The notes beneath the pieces were generated by a model. It had not been told where the DNA came from and searched no databases. It saw nothing but the letters and a program-made list of their open reading frames with translations. From Lachnospiraceae bacterium (GTDB lineage Bacteria; Bacillota; Clostridia; Lachnospirales; Lachnospiraceae): 64,000 nt of DNA. How positions within the stretch are numbered: position 1 is the first letter of the stretch; each line of letters begins with the position of its first letter. Of this stretch, positions 25,112-33,453 are shown in pieces. The stretch covers positions 26,775-90,774 of the forward strand of contig VSOB01000003.1 of assembly GCA_009774625.1 (NCBI GenBank), read 5' to 3'. The translations under genes and the position numbers were made by a program.

Positions 25112-25747
25112 ATGTTTGATTTAGAGACAAAAGAACTGTGCAGTGGATTGTTTTCGGATGTCATGGACAGAATGGGGTATCGAAAGCAGATCATTACAGG
25201 GATGAAAAGAAATCATAAGCGGGTAAATTTTATAGGAAGGGCAAGAACGGTTGAATTAAGAGCTGAGAAAACAGAGGATGAAAATATTCGCAAAGGATTA
25301 TCATTTCTGGGAACCGTTGGAAAGGGAGAAATACTTGTTGTAAGCGGCAGCGGAGAGTTTGCGTATTTTGGGGAACTGATGACCAGGCTTTCTGTGAGAA
25401 ATCAGATTGAAGGCGTTATTATAGGTGGTTTGACAAGAGATACCAATTACACGCATAGAGATGATGTTGTACTCCCAATCCTGGCAAAAGGTTATTCACC
25501 GGTAGATATTAAAGGCAGGGGAAAAGTCAGTGCCGTTGATGTGGAGATCTGCGTGGATGGTGTCAGGATATGTCCGGGAGATCTTCTGTATACGGATAAT
25601 GATGCAGTCTGTGTTGTGCCAAAAGAAATGGAAGAAGAGGTCAGTTTAAAAATCAGAGAAAAACTGGCAGAAGAAAAACGGATTACAGAACTGATCAATT
25701 CCGGTATATCTGTTGCGGATTTACTGGAACAGGTGACAGAATTTTAA
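25112..25747 (+). CDS. RraA-family protein (class II pyruvate-aldolase-like)
   Basis: 211 residues, starting directly after the stop of the previous gene. The RraA/HMG-aldolase core is visible: SGLFSDVMDRMGY at the start, GRARTVEL, GEILVVSGSGEFAYFGELM, GVIIGGLTRDTNY with the conserved Arg-Asp, and CPGDLLYTDNDAVCVVP. True RraA regulators of RNase E are shorter and lack the aldolase residues; members with this layout are class II aldolases or decarboxylases acting on pyruvate-containing acids. A place between a 3-deoxy-ulosonate synthase and its phosphatase suggests action on that 2-keto acid, which is an inference. Confidence 0.8.
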   Translation: MFDLETKELCSGLFSDVMDRMGYRKQIITGMKRNHKRVNFIGRARTVELRAEKTEDENIRKGLSFLGTVGKGEILVVSGSGEFAYFGELMTRLSVRNQIEGVIIGGLTRDTNYTHRDDVVLPILAKGYSPVDIKGRGKVSAVDVEICVDGVRICPGDLLYTDNDAVCVVPKEMEEEVSLKIREKLAEEKRITELINSGISVADLLEQVTEF

Positions 25748-25760
25748 TGATGGCGACTGC

Positions 25761-26264
25761 ATGAAAGATGGGAAGTCTTTGATAAAAATAGTTGTAATGG
25801 ATGTTGATGGGACATTGACGGATGGCATTGTATATATAGGGAATGACGGGGAATTGTGTAAAGGATTCTATGTCAGAGACGGGATTGGCATACTGAATTT
25901 AATGAAAGCCGGAATGATTCCGGTTGTTTTTACTTCAAGAGAATCCGGAATTGTGGTGCAAAGATGGAGGGAACTTGGCATTGATCATATTTATCAGGGC
26001 GTTCAAAAGAAGGAAGAAAAATTCCGGGAGATTATGAAGGAAATGGGAGTCAAACCAGAAGAAACGGCTTATATCGCGGATGATATAAATGATTACGAGG
26101 CGATGAAGCTTGCCGGGATAAGGGGATGTCCTGCAGATGCGGTAACACAGATAAAAGAGATATGCGACTTTATATCTTCATATGATGGAGGCAAAGGCGC
26201 AGTAAGGGATTTTATCGAATATTTGTTGAAAGCAGGAGGATATAGCAAAAGTGAATTATATTAA
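25761..26264 (+). CDS. KdsC-like HAD phosphatase
   Basis: 167 residues, the normal KdsC length, with no cap domain. HAD motif I is VMDVDGTLTDG (nucleophile and acid Asp), motif II is FTSRES, motif III the Lys of GVQKKEEK, motif IV IADDINDYEAM. The RDGIGILNL and GGKGAVRDFIEY segments are typical of KdsC and NeuAc-9-phosphatase types, which act as tetramers. It should remove phosphate from the ulosonate phosphate before CMP activation. It overlaps the next gene by 14 nt. Confidence 0.87.
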   Translation: MKDGKSLIKIVVMDVDGTLTDGIVYIGNDGELCKGFYVRDGIGILNLMKAGMIPVVFTSRESGIVVQRWRELGIDHIYQGVQKKEEKFREIMKEMGVKPEETAYIADDINDYEAMKLAGIRGCPADAVTQIKEICDFISSYDGGKGAVRDFIEYLLKAGGYSKSELY

Positions 26265-27411
26265 CAGCAAAGAGGAACTGGAAGACACAATAAGAGACTA
26301 TGAGGGCTGTATCATATATGGAGCCGGACTGGTAGGTACATGCCTGATTCAGTATATGATAAAAGAAAAAATTTCTTTTAAAATCGTTTGTATCGGTGCA
26401 AAAAGTAAGGAAGGGAATCCTGCTTCCATTATGGGGATTCCGGTGTGTGAACTGAAAGAGCTGAAATCCTACAGAGAAAAATATCTGTTTGTGATTGCGA
26501 CGTTAGAGCATACGCAGGAAGGGATCCGGCACGAACTGTGGGAATTTGGATGTAAAAAGGTGCTTGGAATTTCCAATGCATTTTTTGCTGGAATACGGGA
26601 AACCGTAAATGATTTTACGCCGGACATCATATGTGCGGTTTCGAAGGGATTTGCAAACGTATATACGAATTTTACGAATATATACAACAAAATAGATACA
26701 GTGGCAAATGAACTGGCTTATTTGGTTGAGGAACAGAATGAAGTCAGCACTGTTAATACAAAGGCATTTGCCAAATACCGGAACTGTTATCGGGGAAGGG
26801 ATGTGGTGATCGTAGCGACAGGCTCCACATTAAACATGTATCAGCCCATAAAAGGGGCGGTGCATATTGGGGTAAATACTGCATATAAAAAACCAGAGAT
26901 TCCGCTGGACCATTTGTTCGTTCAGGATGGCAGACCAGAGTTTATCAGTCAAGGTAAATTTGACGGGATTGAAAATGTAAAGTGCAGGATATTCATGGGG
27001 AGGATTTTAAAAAGAACATATACCGAAGAGATCGAATTTCCGGAAGAATACAGATTATGCGAAAATGTAGAAGATTTTATGATAGACAGATGGGATACGA
27101 AGAGAATTTACAGAGATATATGCCATCATCCTGTATCCGGCGGATATGCGGTAACACTTTCTGCCCTACATTTTGCATTGTACACATATCCTGAAAGGAT
27201 TTATCTGGCAGGATGTGATAATGCGCCTACAGGATACTATGATGGTACCATTAATAAAAGTACTTTGATTGATGGAGAAGTGGCAGACCGATTAAAAGAG
27301 AAATATCAGGAAATGAAGAGATTTGCGCAGATTCATTATCCTGAAACAGAGATTATATCCATAAATCCGGTTGGATTAAAGGGTATGTTCAAAGATATAT
27401 ACACCCGGTAA
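26251..27411 (+). CDS. Rossmann-like module plus possible CMP-sugar transferase domain
   Basis: 386 residues with a GTG start after AGGAGGA. Residues 15-115 form a Rossmann-like unit (CIIYGAGLVGTCL, then FVIATLEH), the module also seen in six other proteins of the cluster. Residues 175-385 begin YRGRDVVIVATGSTLNMYQPI and IGVNTAYKK, and later read RIYLAGCDNAPTGYYDG. This resembles the layout of GT42 sialyltransferases and DUF115/Maf transferases (G-x-G-P/S-T-L-N, then ...VN..., then YL.G.D). Coming directly after the genes for a CMP-ulosonate, it could be the transferase for that sugar. The assignment is tentative. Confidence 0.55.
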   Translation: MNYINSKEELEDTIRDYEGCIIYGAGLVGTCLIQYMIKEKISFKIVCIGAKSKEGNPASIMGIPVCELKELKSYREKYLFVIATLEHTQEGIRHELWEFGCKKVLGISNAFFAGIRETVNDFTPDIICAVSKGFANVYTNFTNIYNKIDTVANELAYLVEEQNEVSTVNTKAFAKYRNCYRGRDVVIVATGSTLNMYQPIKGAVHIGVNTAYKKPEIPLDHLFVQDGRPEFISQGKFDGIENVKCRIFMGRILKRTYTEEIEFPEEYRLCENVEDFMIDRWDTKRIYRDICHHPVSGGYAVTLSALHFALYTYPERIYLAGCDNAPTGYYDGTINKSTLIDGEVADRLKEKYQEMKRFAQIHYPETEIISINPVGLKGMFKDIYTR

Positions 27412-27501
27412 TAAAACGAAGGCTATGATTTTAAGACAATTATGATATTACCAGGGCAGATAACAATATTTAAAAACACTGTGAAAGGCGGGAAAACAGG
27501 T

Positions 27502-28650
27502 ATGGCAGTCGTATTTGGCGCAGGAGGAGATGCAGTCAGACTGATCTACTACGAAAACCAGTTGAAGATCGAATTTTTTATTGACAATGACCCGGAAAAA
27601 ACAGGGGGCCAGTTTTATGGATTTGATGTGGTAAAGCCGGAAGCCATAGTCGGAATGGAACTGGATGCCGTGCTCCTGTCCTCCCGCAGGTATGCATCTG
27701 AAATGAAGGAACAATTGATCCGGCTGGGGATTGACGAAAGCAGGATCGTTTCGGCATGGGAACTTGAACTGTTTGGGGAAGAAGCGGATGTAACCGAACC
27801 TGACAGCGCATGTTTTTTGGACAGTCAGATCAGGACAAAAGAAGAGTACGATCAGTTCAGGGGTAACAGCGCATGGAGTCAGATAGAAACCGTACTTGAG
27901 GAAATGGTGCTCCAGTCTCCCCGGAAAAGAATTTCTTATCCGGGCAGGTGTCAGGTCTGCAGGAAAAGAGTAAACCTGTTGATAGACAATCAATATTCCG
28001 AAAGCCCCCGTAAGGTGAATTTCAGGGAACGAATGGTCTGTCCGTTTTGCGGGCTGAATAACAGACAAAGGGAAATCGCAAGGCTGGTAACGGATCGGGT
28101 GCCGGGGGATGCCAGAGTCTATATTACGGAGCAGGTAACGCCGATGTATCAGTATCTGAGCAGGCAGTTTGTCCATCTGACCGGAAGTGAGTACATGGGC
28201 CCGGATATACCAGGCGGAAAAATCTGTGAGGGGGGGGTCATACATGAGGACTTGACAGCTCTGAGTTTTGCCGACGAAACGATAGATTGTGTGATTTCGA
28301 ACGATGTATTTGAACATGTGTCCGATATTGACAGGGCTTTGGAGGAAATATACCGGGTATTAAAGGCCGGCGGAATGCTGTATGCCACATTTCCCATGAA
28401 TTTCCATCAGGAACAGACCGTAAAGCGGGCCGAAATGGTGGATGGAACGATACTTCACAGGCAGGAGCCGGCGTATCACGGAAATCCGGTAAGCGAGGAA
28501 GGCAGTCTTGTATTTTATGATTATGGTATGGACTTTTTTTCCAGGATCAGAAAAGCGGGATTTTCTTATGGGTATTTTGTCCCCTTTTATTCTATACCTT
28601 ACGGAAATATCGGGAATCGTTCGTTGTTTATTTTTATAGCCACAAAATAG
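27502..28650 (+). CDS. Rossmann-like module, zinc knuckle and class I methyltransferase
   Basis: 382 residues from ATG 27502, chosen for AAAGGCGGG upstream and because the Rossmann strand VVFGAGG begins at once; ATG 27442 has no good ribosome site but would add 20 residues. Residues 1-95 are the shared module (FFIDNDPEKTGG). Two CxxC pairs, CQVCRKR and CPFCGLNNRQR (about 150-190), form a zinc site. Residues 235-340 resemble a methyltransferase of type 11: LSFADETIDCVISNDVFEHV, then LKAGGMLYATFP. It probably methylates a sugar or glycan on the cluster's polymer. Near here the sequence returns to higher GC. Confidence 0.78.
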   Translation: MAVVFGAGGDAVRLIYYENQLKIEFFIDNDPEKTGGQFYGFDVVKPEAIVGMELDAVLLSSRRYASEMKEQLIRLGIDESRIVSAWELELFGEEADVTEPDSACFLDSQIRTKEEYDQFRGNSAWSQIETVLEEMVLQSPRKRISYPGRCQVCRKRVNLLIDNQYSESPRKVNFRERMVCPFCGLNNRQREIARLVTDRVPGDARVYITEQVTPMYQYLSRQFVHLTGSEYMGPDIPGGKICEGGVIHEDLTALSFADETIDCVISNDVFEHVSDIDRALEEIYRVLKAGGMLYATFPMNFHQEQTVKRAEMVDGTILHRQEPAYHGNPVSEEGSLVFYDYGMDFFSRIRKAGFSYGYFVPFYSIPYGNIGNRSLFIFIATK

Positions 28651-28660
28651 GAGAAACGAT

Positions 28661-30208
28661 ATGATACCGAAGATTATCTCACTTTATTTGCCTCAGTTCC
28701 ATGAAGTAAAGGAAAACAGCGTCTGGTATGGGGAAGGCTTTACGGACTGGGTGAGCGTAAAAAATGCCAGACCGTTGTTTGAGGGGCACCGACAGCCCAG
28801 GAAGCCTCTGGATCAGAACTATTATGATCTGAGCCGGGCCGAAACGATCCGGTGGCAGGCGCATCTGGCAAAAGAATATGGGATAGACGGGTTTTGCTTT
28901 TATCATTACTGGTTTGACAGTCAGAACCGCCTGTTGGAAAAACCGGCAGAGCTATTGCTGCAGCATAAGGAAATAGAGATTTCCTTTTGTTTTTCCTGGG
29001 CCAATGAATCCTGGAAAAGGACTTGGAGCAATGTGGAGAAAGGCAATGTATGGTGTGATGTCTGTGACAGCGACAGCCGGAAACAAAACAGGAAAGACCG
29101 GGGCCTGCTGGTGGGGCAGCGATATGGAAGAGAAGAGGAATGGAAAAAACATATAGAGTATCTGATTCCCTTTTTTTTGGATGAACGATATCTGAAGGCG
29201 GATGGAAAGCCGGTTTTCTGCATCTACCAACCCTGTGATATTTACTGTATGAAAGCAATGCTGGAAGTATGGGATGTGAGGCTGAAAGAAGCAGGCCTGC
29301 CGGGAATCTGGCTGATAGGCGCAAGCTACGGATATTTGTATTCGGACAATGTGGACATCAGTTACGACCATGAACCGGGGACTGCCTTTGTAAAATGCAG
29401 AGAGGCACAGGAATACGAAAAAAGTCCGGAAGGAACAGAGTTTTTTGACTATGATACTATGTGGGGGCATATTCTGGACGGGATCATGCCCGGCAGACTT
29501 TCCTGCGCGGTTACGGATTTTGATGCTTCTCCGAGAAAAGGCTTTAAAAGTACGATTGTAAAAGGGAGTACCCCGGAGCGGTTTGAGAACTATTTCAGGG
29601 AATTTCTGGAACGGAATCTACAGGCAGAAAATGAGTTGGTTCTGGTCAATGCCTGGAATGAGTGGGGCGAGGGGATGTATCTGGAGCCATGTGAAGAGTA
29701 TGGATACGGATATCTGAAAGCGGTAAAGGCAGCCGTGGAAAGTATGACAAAAGACGGTCGGGAAGTCGGCAGGGAAAAATCCACGGACAGCGGGAAGGAA
29801 AACAAAACCAGGGTTTTGGAAACGAAGGGGCGTGGTTTATCCAGAGCCGCTATGCAGATTTCTGTTTTCAACGGGTGGTTATCTGCCTGCCGGTCCGGAT
29901 GGCGTACTGTGGATTTTTTCCATCGGTACGGATATTCCACTGTGGCGATCTACGGCATGGGGCTGCTTGGGAGACAGCTTTATGAAGAGCTGGCCGAAAG
30001 TGACCTGCAGGTTCTGTACTACATTGACCGGGCGGAAATTCCCGGAGCAGATACGGTTCCCAGAGTCATGCCGGAGGCGGAATGGCCGGAGGCGGATTGC
30101 ATTGTGATCACTGCAGTGGCAGAATTTGAGACACTTTATGATATGGCGCGGCAAAAGAGCAGCGGGGCCATCGTAAATATCCGTGAACTGTTTGAGGATT
30201 TCTTTTAA
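28661..30208 (+). CDS. WbsX-like (GH99-related) glycan enzyme with C-terminal Rossmann-like module
   Basis: 515 residues. Residues 1-360 match the WbsX type of polysaccharide-cluster proteins related to GH99: ISLYLPQFHEVKENSVWYGEGFTDW at the start given by its core LYLPQFHE and GFTDW, then YGIDGFCFYHYWF, WANESWKRTW and NAWNEWGEGMYLEP. Such proteins are common in O-antigen and capsule loci and are thought to act on glycans with an endo-mannosidase-like fold. Residues about 425-515 carry the cluster's Rossmann-like module (VAIYGMGLLGRQLYEEL, YYIDRAE, CIVITAVAEF). A charged linker joins them. Cytoplasmic: no signal peptide. Confidence 0.85.
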   Translation: MIPKIISLYLPQFHEVKENSVWYGEGFTDWVSVKNARPLFEGHRQPRKPLDQNYYDLSRAETIRWQAHLAKEYGIDGFCFYHYWFDSQNRLLEKPAELLLQHKEIEISFCFSWANESWKRTWSNVEKGNVWCDVCDSDSRKQNRKDRGLLVGQRYGREEEWKKHIEYLIPFFLDERYLKADGKPVFCIYQPCDIYCMKAMLEVWDVRLKEAGLPGIWLIGASYGYLYSDNVDISYDHEPGTAFVKCREAQEYEKSPEGTEFFDYDTMWGHILDGIMPGRLSCAVTDFDASPRKGFKSTIVKGSTPERFENYFREFLERNLQAENELVLVNAWNEWGEGMYLEPCEEYGYGYLKAVKAAVESMTKDGREVGREKSTDSGKENKTRVLETKGRGLSRAAMQISVFNGWLSACRSGWRTVDFFHRYGYSTVAIYGMGLLGRQLYEELAESDLQVLYYIDRAEIPGADTVPRVMPEAEWPEADCIVITAVAEFETLYDMARQKSSGAIVNIRELFEDFF

Positions 30209-30228
30209 AGGGGAGGGGAACGTTCTTT

Positions 30229-33200
30229 ATGGATGATATCACCATAAGAAGCGCTTTGGATGAGGTAGCACACCGTCTGGAACAACTGAAAAAGAAACTG
30301 CCGGAGCTGGTGGGGAAACGAATCGTGATATATGGAACCGGACTGAATACCCGGCGGGTGCTTGACTGTGTGGAGGATCTTACGATTCTGGGTCTGATGG
30401 ATGAGAAGCATACAGGAAAATACAAGTATGGAAAAAAGGTGTTGGCTCATGAGGAAATACAGATGTTGGGTGCAGATACCATACTGATAGCAGCGGAGCC
30501 TGATTCTGCAGAGGCGATTTACCGGAGAATCCTTCCGTTTTGTATGGAAAATCATCTGGCAGTGGTTGATATGTATGGCTGTGATGAAATTCAGCTTCAT
30601 AAAAACATACTGGAACAGGAACTACGGTACCCCGCTCTTAGTGAAGAAGCGCTGCAGAAAAATCTGGACGGCAGGGAGGCGCTGATCGTTCCCTTTCAGC
30701 AGGTCTTATGTGAGAAAATTGTGACAGAAGAAAAGAAGCTGTTTGCAAATATAGAGAAGCAGATGGAAGCGGAAGGGATCCATGTGCCCAATTTCATCAG
30801 GAACAGGATAGCGGCACAGAAAAGGATCCCTTACGGCGCGGGCAGAAATCTGAGAGAAACCTATCATGTACTTTCCACTATGATAGTGGTGGACGATCTG
30901 CAGATGGAGAAAATAAAAGAAATTGAGGAGCGGGTGATCCTGGAAAATCTCCGTCCGAGAATAAAAATGCTGAGGCTGCTTGCATGCGCTGTCAAACAGG
31001 GAAAGGACGTTTATCTGTATTCGGATCTGTTTGACGGGGAGCGGGTGATCGACCAGATTCTTGCGCCATTTGATCTGAGCCGCTGCAAAAAGATTCTGAC
31101 AGATGAAAAGACTTTGCCGGGGCTGTTGGTCAGGATGCTCTGGGCGCTGGAGGAGCGGTATGGCTGTGATAAGATTTTATTTCTGGAGGATGCCGCTTCT
31201 CCCCGTTTGATACTGCCCCAGTTGTATCAGGTGGATTTTCAGATGATCCAGAGCAGCTATGATCTGTTTCTGAAATCCACCGGTTTACAGGTGAACAGGC
31301 AGTTGATGGAAGGCCATCCGGACAGGGATATCATGATGGAAAAGATCCTGCAGACCTATGATTCCCCGTTTTTGCAGGAAACAGACTGTGAGGCGGCGGA
31401 CTGTCAGATCGCAGAATATATGGAATCGTGGGAAGAGGATTGGGAACGTGATCCGGAACTGCGGCCCTGGCCTGCAGAGCCGTGGGACAGGATAAAAGAC
31501 AGAAGAAAGCTGATATTTCCCAAAACGCAGCAGCCGCTGGTATCCATCGTGATCCCGGTGTCTGACCGGGCGGACTATCCGGATACTTATCATTGTCTGC
31601 GGTCTGTCCTTTATAATACGGATTATGTGCCGTATGAGGTGATTGTGGCAGATCACAGCCGGAGCGCGGATATGGGGGATGCTGCGTGTCCGGCCGGAAT
31701 AAAAGAGGCTGTATCAGGCATCCGGGTGATCCGGCAAAAGGATACCGGATATCTGAAAAGCTGCAATCTGGCAGCGCAGGAGGCAAAAGGAAACTATGTG
31801 GTGTTTCTGCACCATGCAGTACAGGTGCAGCTTAACTGGCTGTATCCTCTGGTGCAGTGTATGGAGCGGCGGAAAGCGGGGCTTGCAGGAGGAAAGTTGA
31901 TCGGCCCGGACGGAAGGCTGTGGGAAGCAGGCGGCATTGTCTGGAACCGGGGGCAGGCGCAGCGCTATGGAAGCGGAAAGAATCCGGGTTTGCCGGATTA
32001 TACTTATCTGCGGGAAGTGGATTTTATATCCGGCGGCATACTCATGGCCCCAAAGGGGCTGTGGGAAGAGACGGGCGGATTTGAGGAAAGCTATAGCAGT
32101 ATCGCCTATGCCTGTGCCGATCTGGCGTTTTCGGTCAGAAAGAGAGGAAAATCTGTCCTGTATCAGCCGGAGTGTATCGGGGTATACGGAAAAGACAGCC
32201 CGGACAATAAAGAGGAAGAGACGGAAAGCCGGGAAAAAGAGCGGGCCGTATTTCTGAAACGATGGGAGAGGGAACTGACGGAACAGTATCCGGAGGGAAA
32301 GCATATCCTGGCGGCCTGTGAGAGAAAGCAGAAACGGAAAACGGTGTTATTTGTCAGTGAAAGAATCCCCGCCTATGACAAGGATGCCGGTTCCAGAACG
32401 CTGGATTTTTACATACAGGAATTTTTATCCAGAGGATATCTGGTCAAGTTTATCCCGGACAATTTCACTGCAGAGGAGCCTTATACCCACAGGCTGGAGC
32501 AGATGGGCGTGGAAGTGCTGGCCGGAAAGCATTATCAGAAAGCCGTGATGCACTGGCTCTACCGGCATCACAGGGACATAGAGTTCGCTTTTTTAAATTA
32601 TCCCAATGCTTCCATGAAATACATTGATGTGCTCCGGAAACTGGGAATCTCCGTGCGGTATTATGGGGTCGATCTGCACTACCTGAGACTGCGGCGGGAG
32701 TATGAGCTGCTGGGCAATGCTTATCTGGAGGAGGAGGCCATGAGCTTTTATGAAAAAGAAGCCTGGCTGATTGCCCACAGTGATGTGGTATATTACCCGT
32801 CCCTGGTGGAAACGCAGATCGTGGAAAAGGAATTTCATCAGACAAATGTAAGACAGTTGATGATCAATATTTATGACAGCAGCCGGATTGAGAACCGGTA
32901 TGTACCAAAAGAGAGAAGCGGCGTCATGTTTGTGGGCGGCTACCGGCATGCCCCCAATGTGGATGCGGTTCTGTGGTTTGGCACTCATATTTTCCCGGAG
33001 ATCTATCAAAAGCTGAAAATCCCTTTTTATATCATAGGCGGGGATATGCCTGCAAATATCCGTGGTATGGATGTGGAAGGAACAGAGAAGATCGGCGCAC
33101 TGACAGACCGGGAGCTGGAGAAGATGTACCGGAGTGTAAGGATGATCGTGGTGCCGCTCCGGTATGGCGCAGGCATCAAAGGAAAAGTAATCGAGGCCAT

Positions 33201-33429
33201 GTATCAGGGGGTTCCGGTGGTGACGACAACCATCGGGATGGAAGGCATTCCCAATGAGGGAGGCGCGGTGGCCATTGCAGATGATGAGCGCAGTTTTGCC
33301 GATCGGGTGATCGCTCTGTATCAGGAGGAAGAAACCCTGAAACAGATGTCTTTTAAGGGACAGGAGATCATAAAGAAATACTATTCCCGCGACGCAGCCT
33401 GGGAGAAGATCGGCAGAGATTTTCAATAA
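30229..33429 (+). CDS. Large multi-domain glycosyltransferase with degenerate HAD and GT2 domains
   Basis: 1066 residues after AAAGGGGAGGGG. Order: Rossmann-like module (25-125, RIVIYGTGLNTRRV); a HAD-like region (about 145-330) in which the usual FDIFDT motif reads VPFQQV and the later strand is DVYLYSDLF; a GT2 fold (about 425-660) in which the DxD strand FLNND reads FLHHAVQV and the ED motif near the acceptor site is YACADLAF; and a GT4 domain (about 700-1060) with KTVLFVSERIP and the intact donor motif KGKVIEAMYQGVPVVTT. So only the last domain looks catalytic, and the others may be structural or bind ligands. Which bond it forms is not known. Confidence 0.85.
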   Translation: MDDITIRSALDEVAHRLEQLKKKLPELVGKRIVIYGTGLNTRRVLDCVEDLTILGLMDEKHTGKYKYGKKVLAHEEIQMLGADTILIAAEPDSAEAIYRRILPFCMENHLAVVDMYGCDEIQLHKNILEQELRYPALSEEALQKNLDGREALIVPFQQVLCEKIVTEEKKLFANIEKQMEAEGIHVPNFIRNRIAAQKRIPYGAGRNLRETYHVLSTMIVVDDLQMEKIKEIEERVILENLRPRIKMLRLLACAVKQGKDVYLYSDLFDGERVIDQILAPFDLSRCKKILTDEKTLPGLLVRMLWALEERYGCDKILFLEDAASPRLILPQLYQVDFQMIQSSYDLFLKSTGLQVNRQLMEGHPDRDIMMEKILQTYDSPFLQETDCEAADCQIAEYMESWEEDWERDPELRPWPAEPWDRIKDRRKLIFPKTQQPLVSIVIPVSDRADYPDTYHCLRSVLYNTDYVPYEVIVADHSRSADMGDAACPAGIKEAVSGIRVIRQKDTGYLKSCNLAAQEAKGNYVVFLHHAVQVQLNWLYPLVQCMERRKAGLAGGKLIGPDGRLWEAGGIVWNRGQAQRYGSGKNPGLPDYTYLREVDFISGGILMAPKGLWEETGGFEESYSSIAYACADLAFSVRKRGKSVLYQPECIGVYGKDSPDNKEEETESREKERAVFLKRWERELTEQYPEGKHILAACERKQKRKTVLFVSERIPAYDKDAGSRTLDFYIQEFLSRGYLVKFIPDNFTAEEPYTHRLEQMGVEVLAGKHYQKAVMHWLYRHHRDIEFAFLNYPNASMKYIDVLRKLGISVRYYGVDLHYLRLRREYELLGNAYLEEEAMSFYEKEAWLIAHSDVVYYPSLVETQIVEKEFHQTNVRQLMINIYDSSRIENRYVPKERSGVMFVGGYRHAPNVDAVLWFGTHIFPEIYQKLKIPFYIIGGDMPANIRGMDVEGTEKIGALTDRELEKMYRSVRMIVVPLRYGAGIKGKVIEAMYQGVPVVTTTIGMEGIPNEGGAVAIADDERSFADRVIALYQEEETLKQMSFKGQEIIKKYYSRDAAWEKIGRDFQ

Positions 33430-33453
33430 AGGGAGTAAGGTAGGGATAAGGGT

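Noticed and set aside
23595..26264. Sialic acid or legionaminic acid pathway
   Set aside because: There is a NeuA-like enzyme but no NeuB-like synthase (no SAF domain) and no NeuC-like epimerase in the window.
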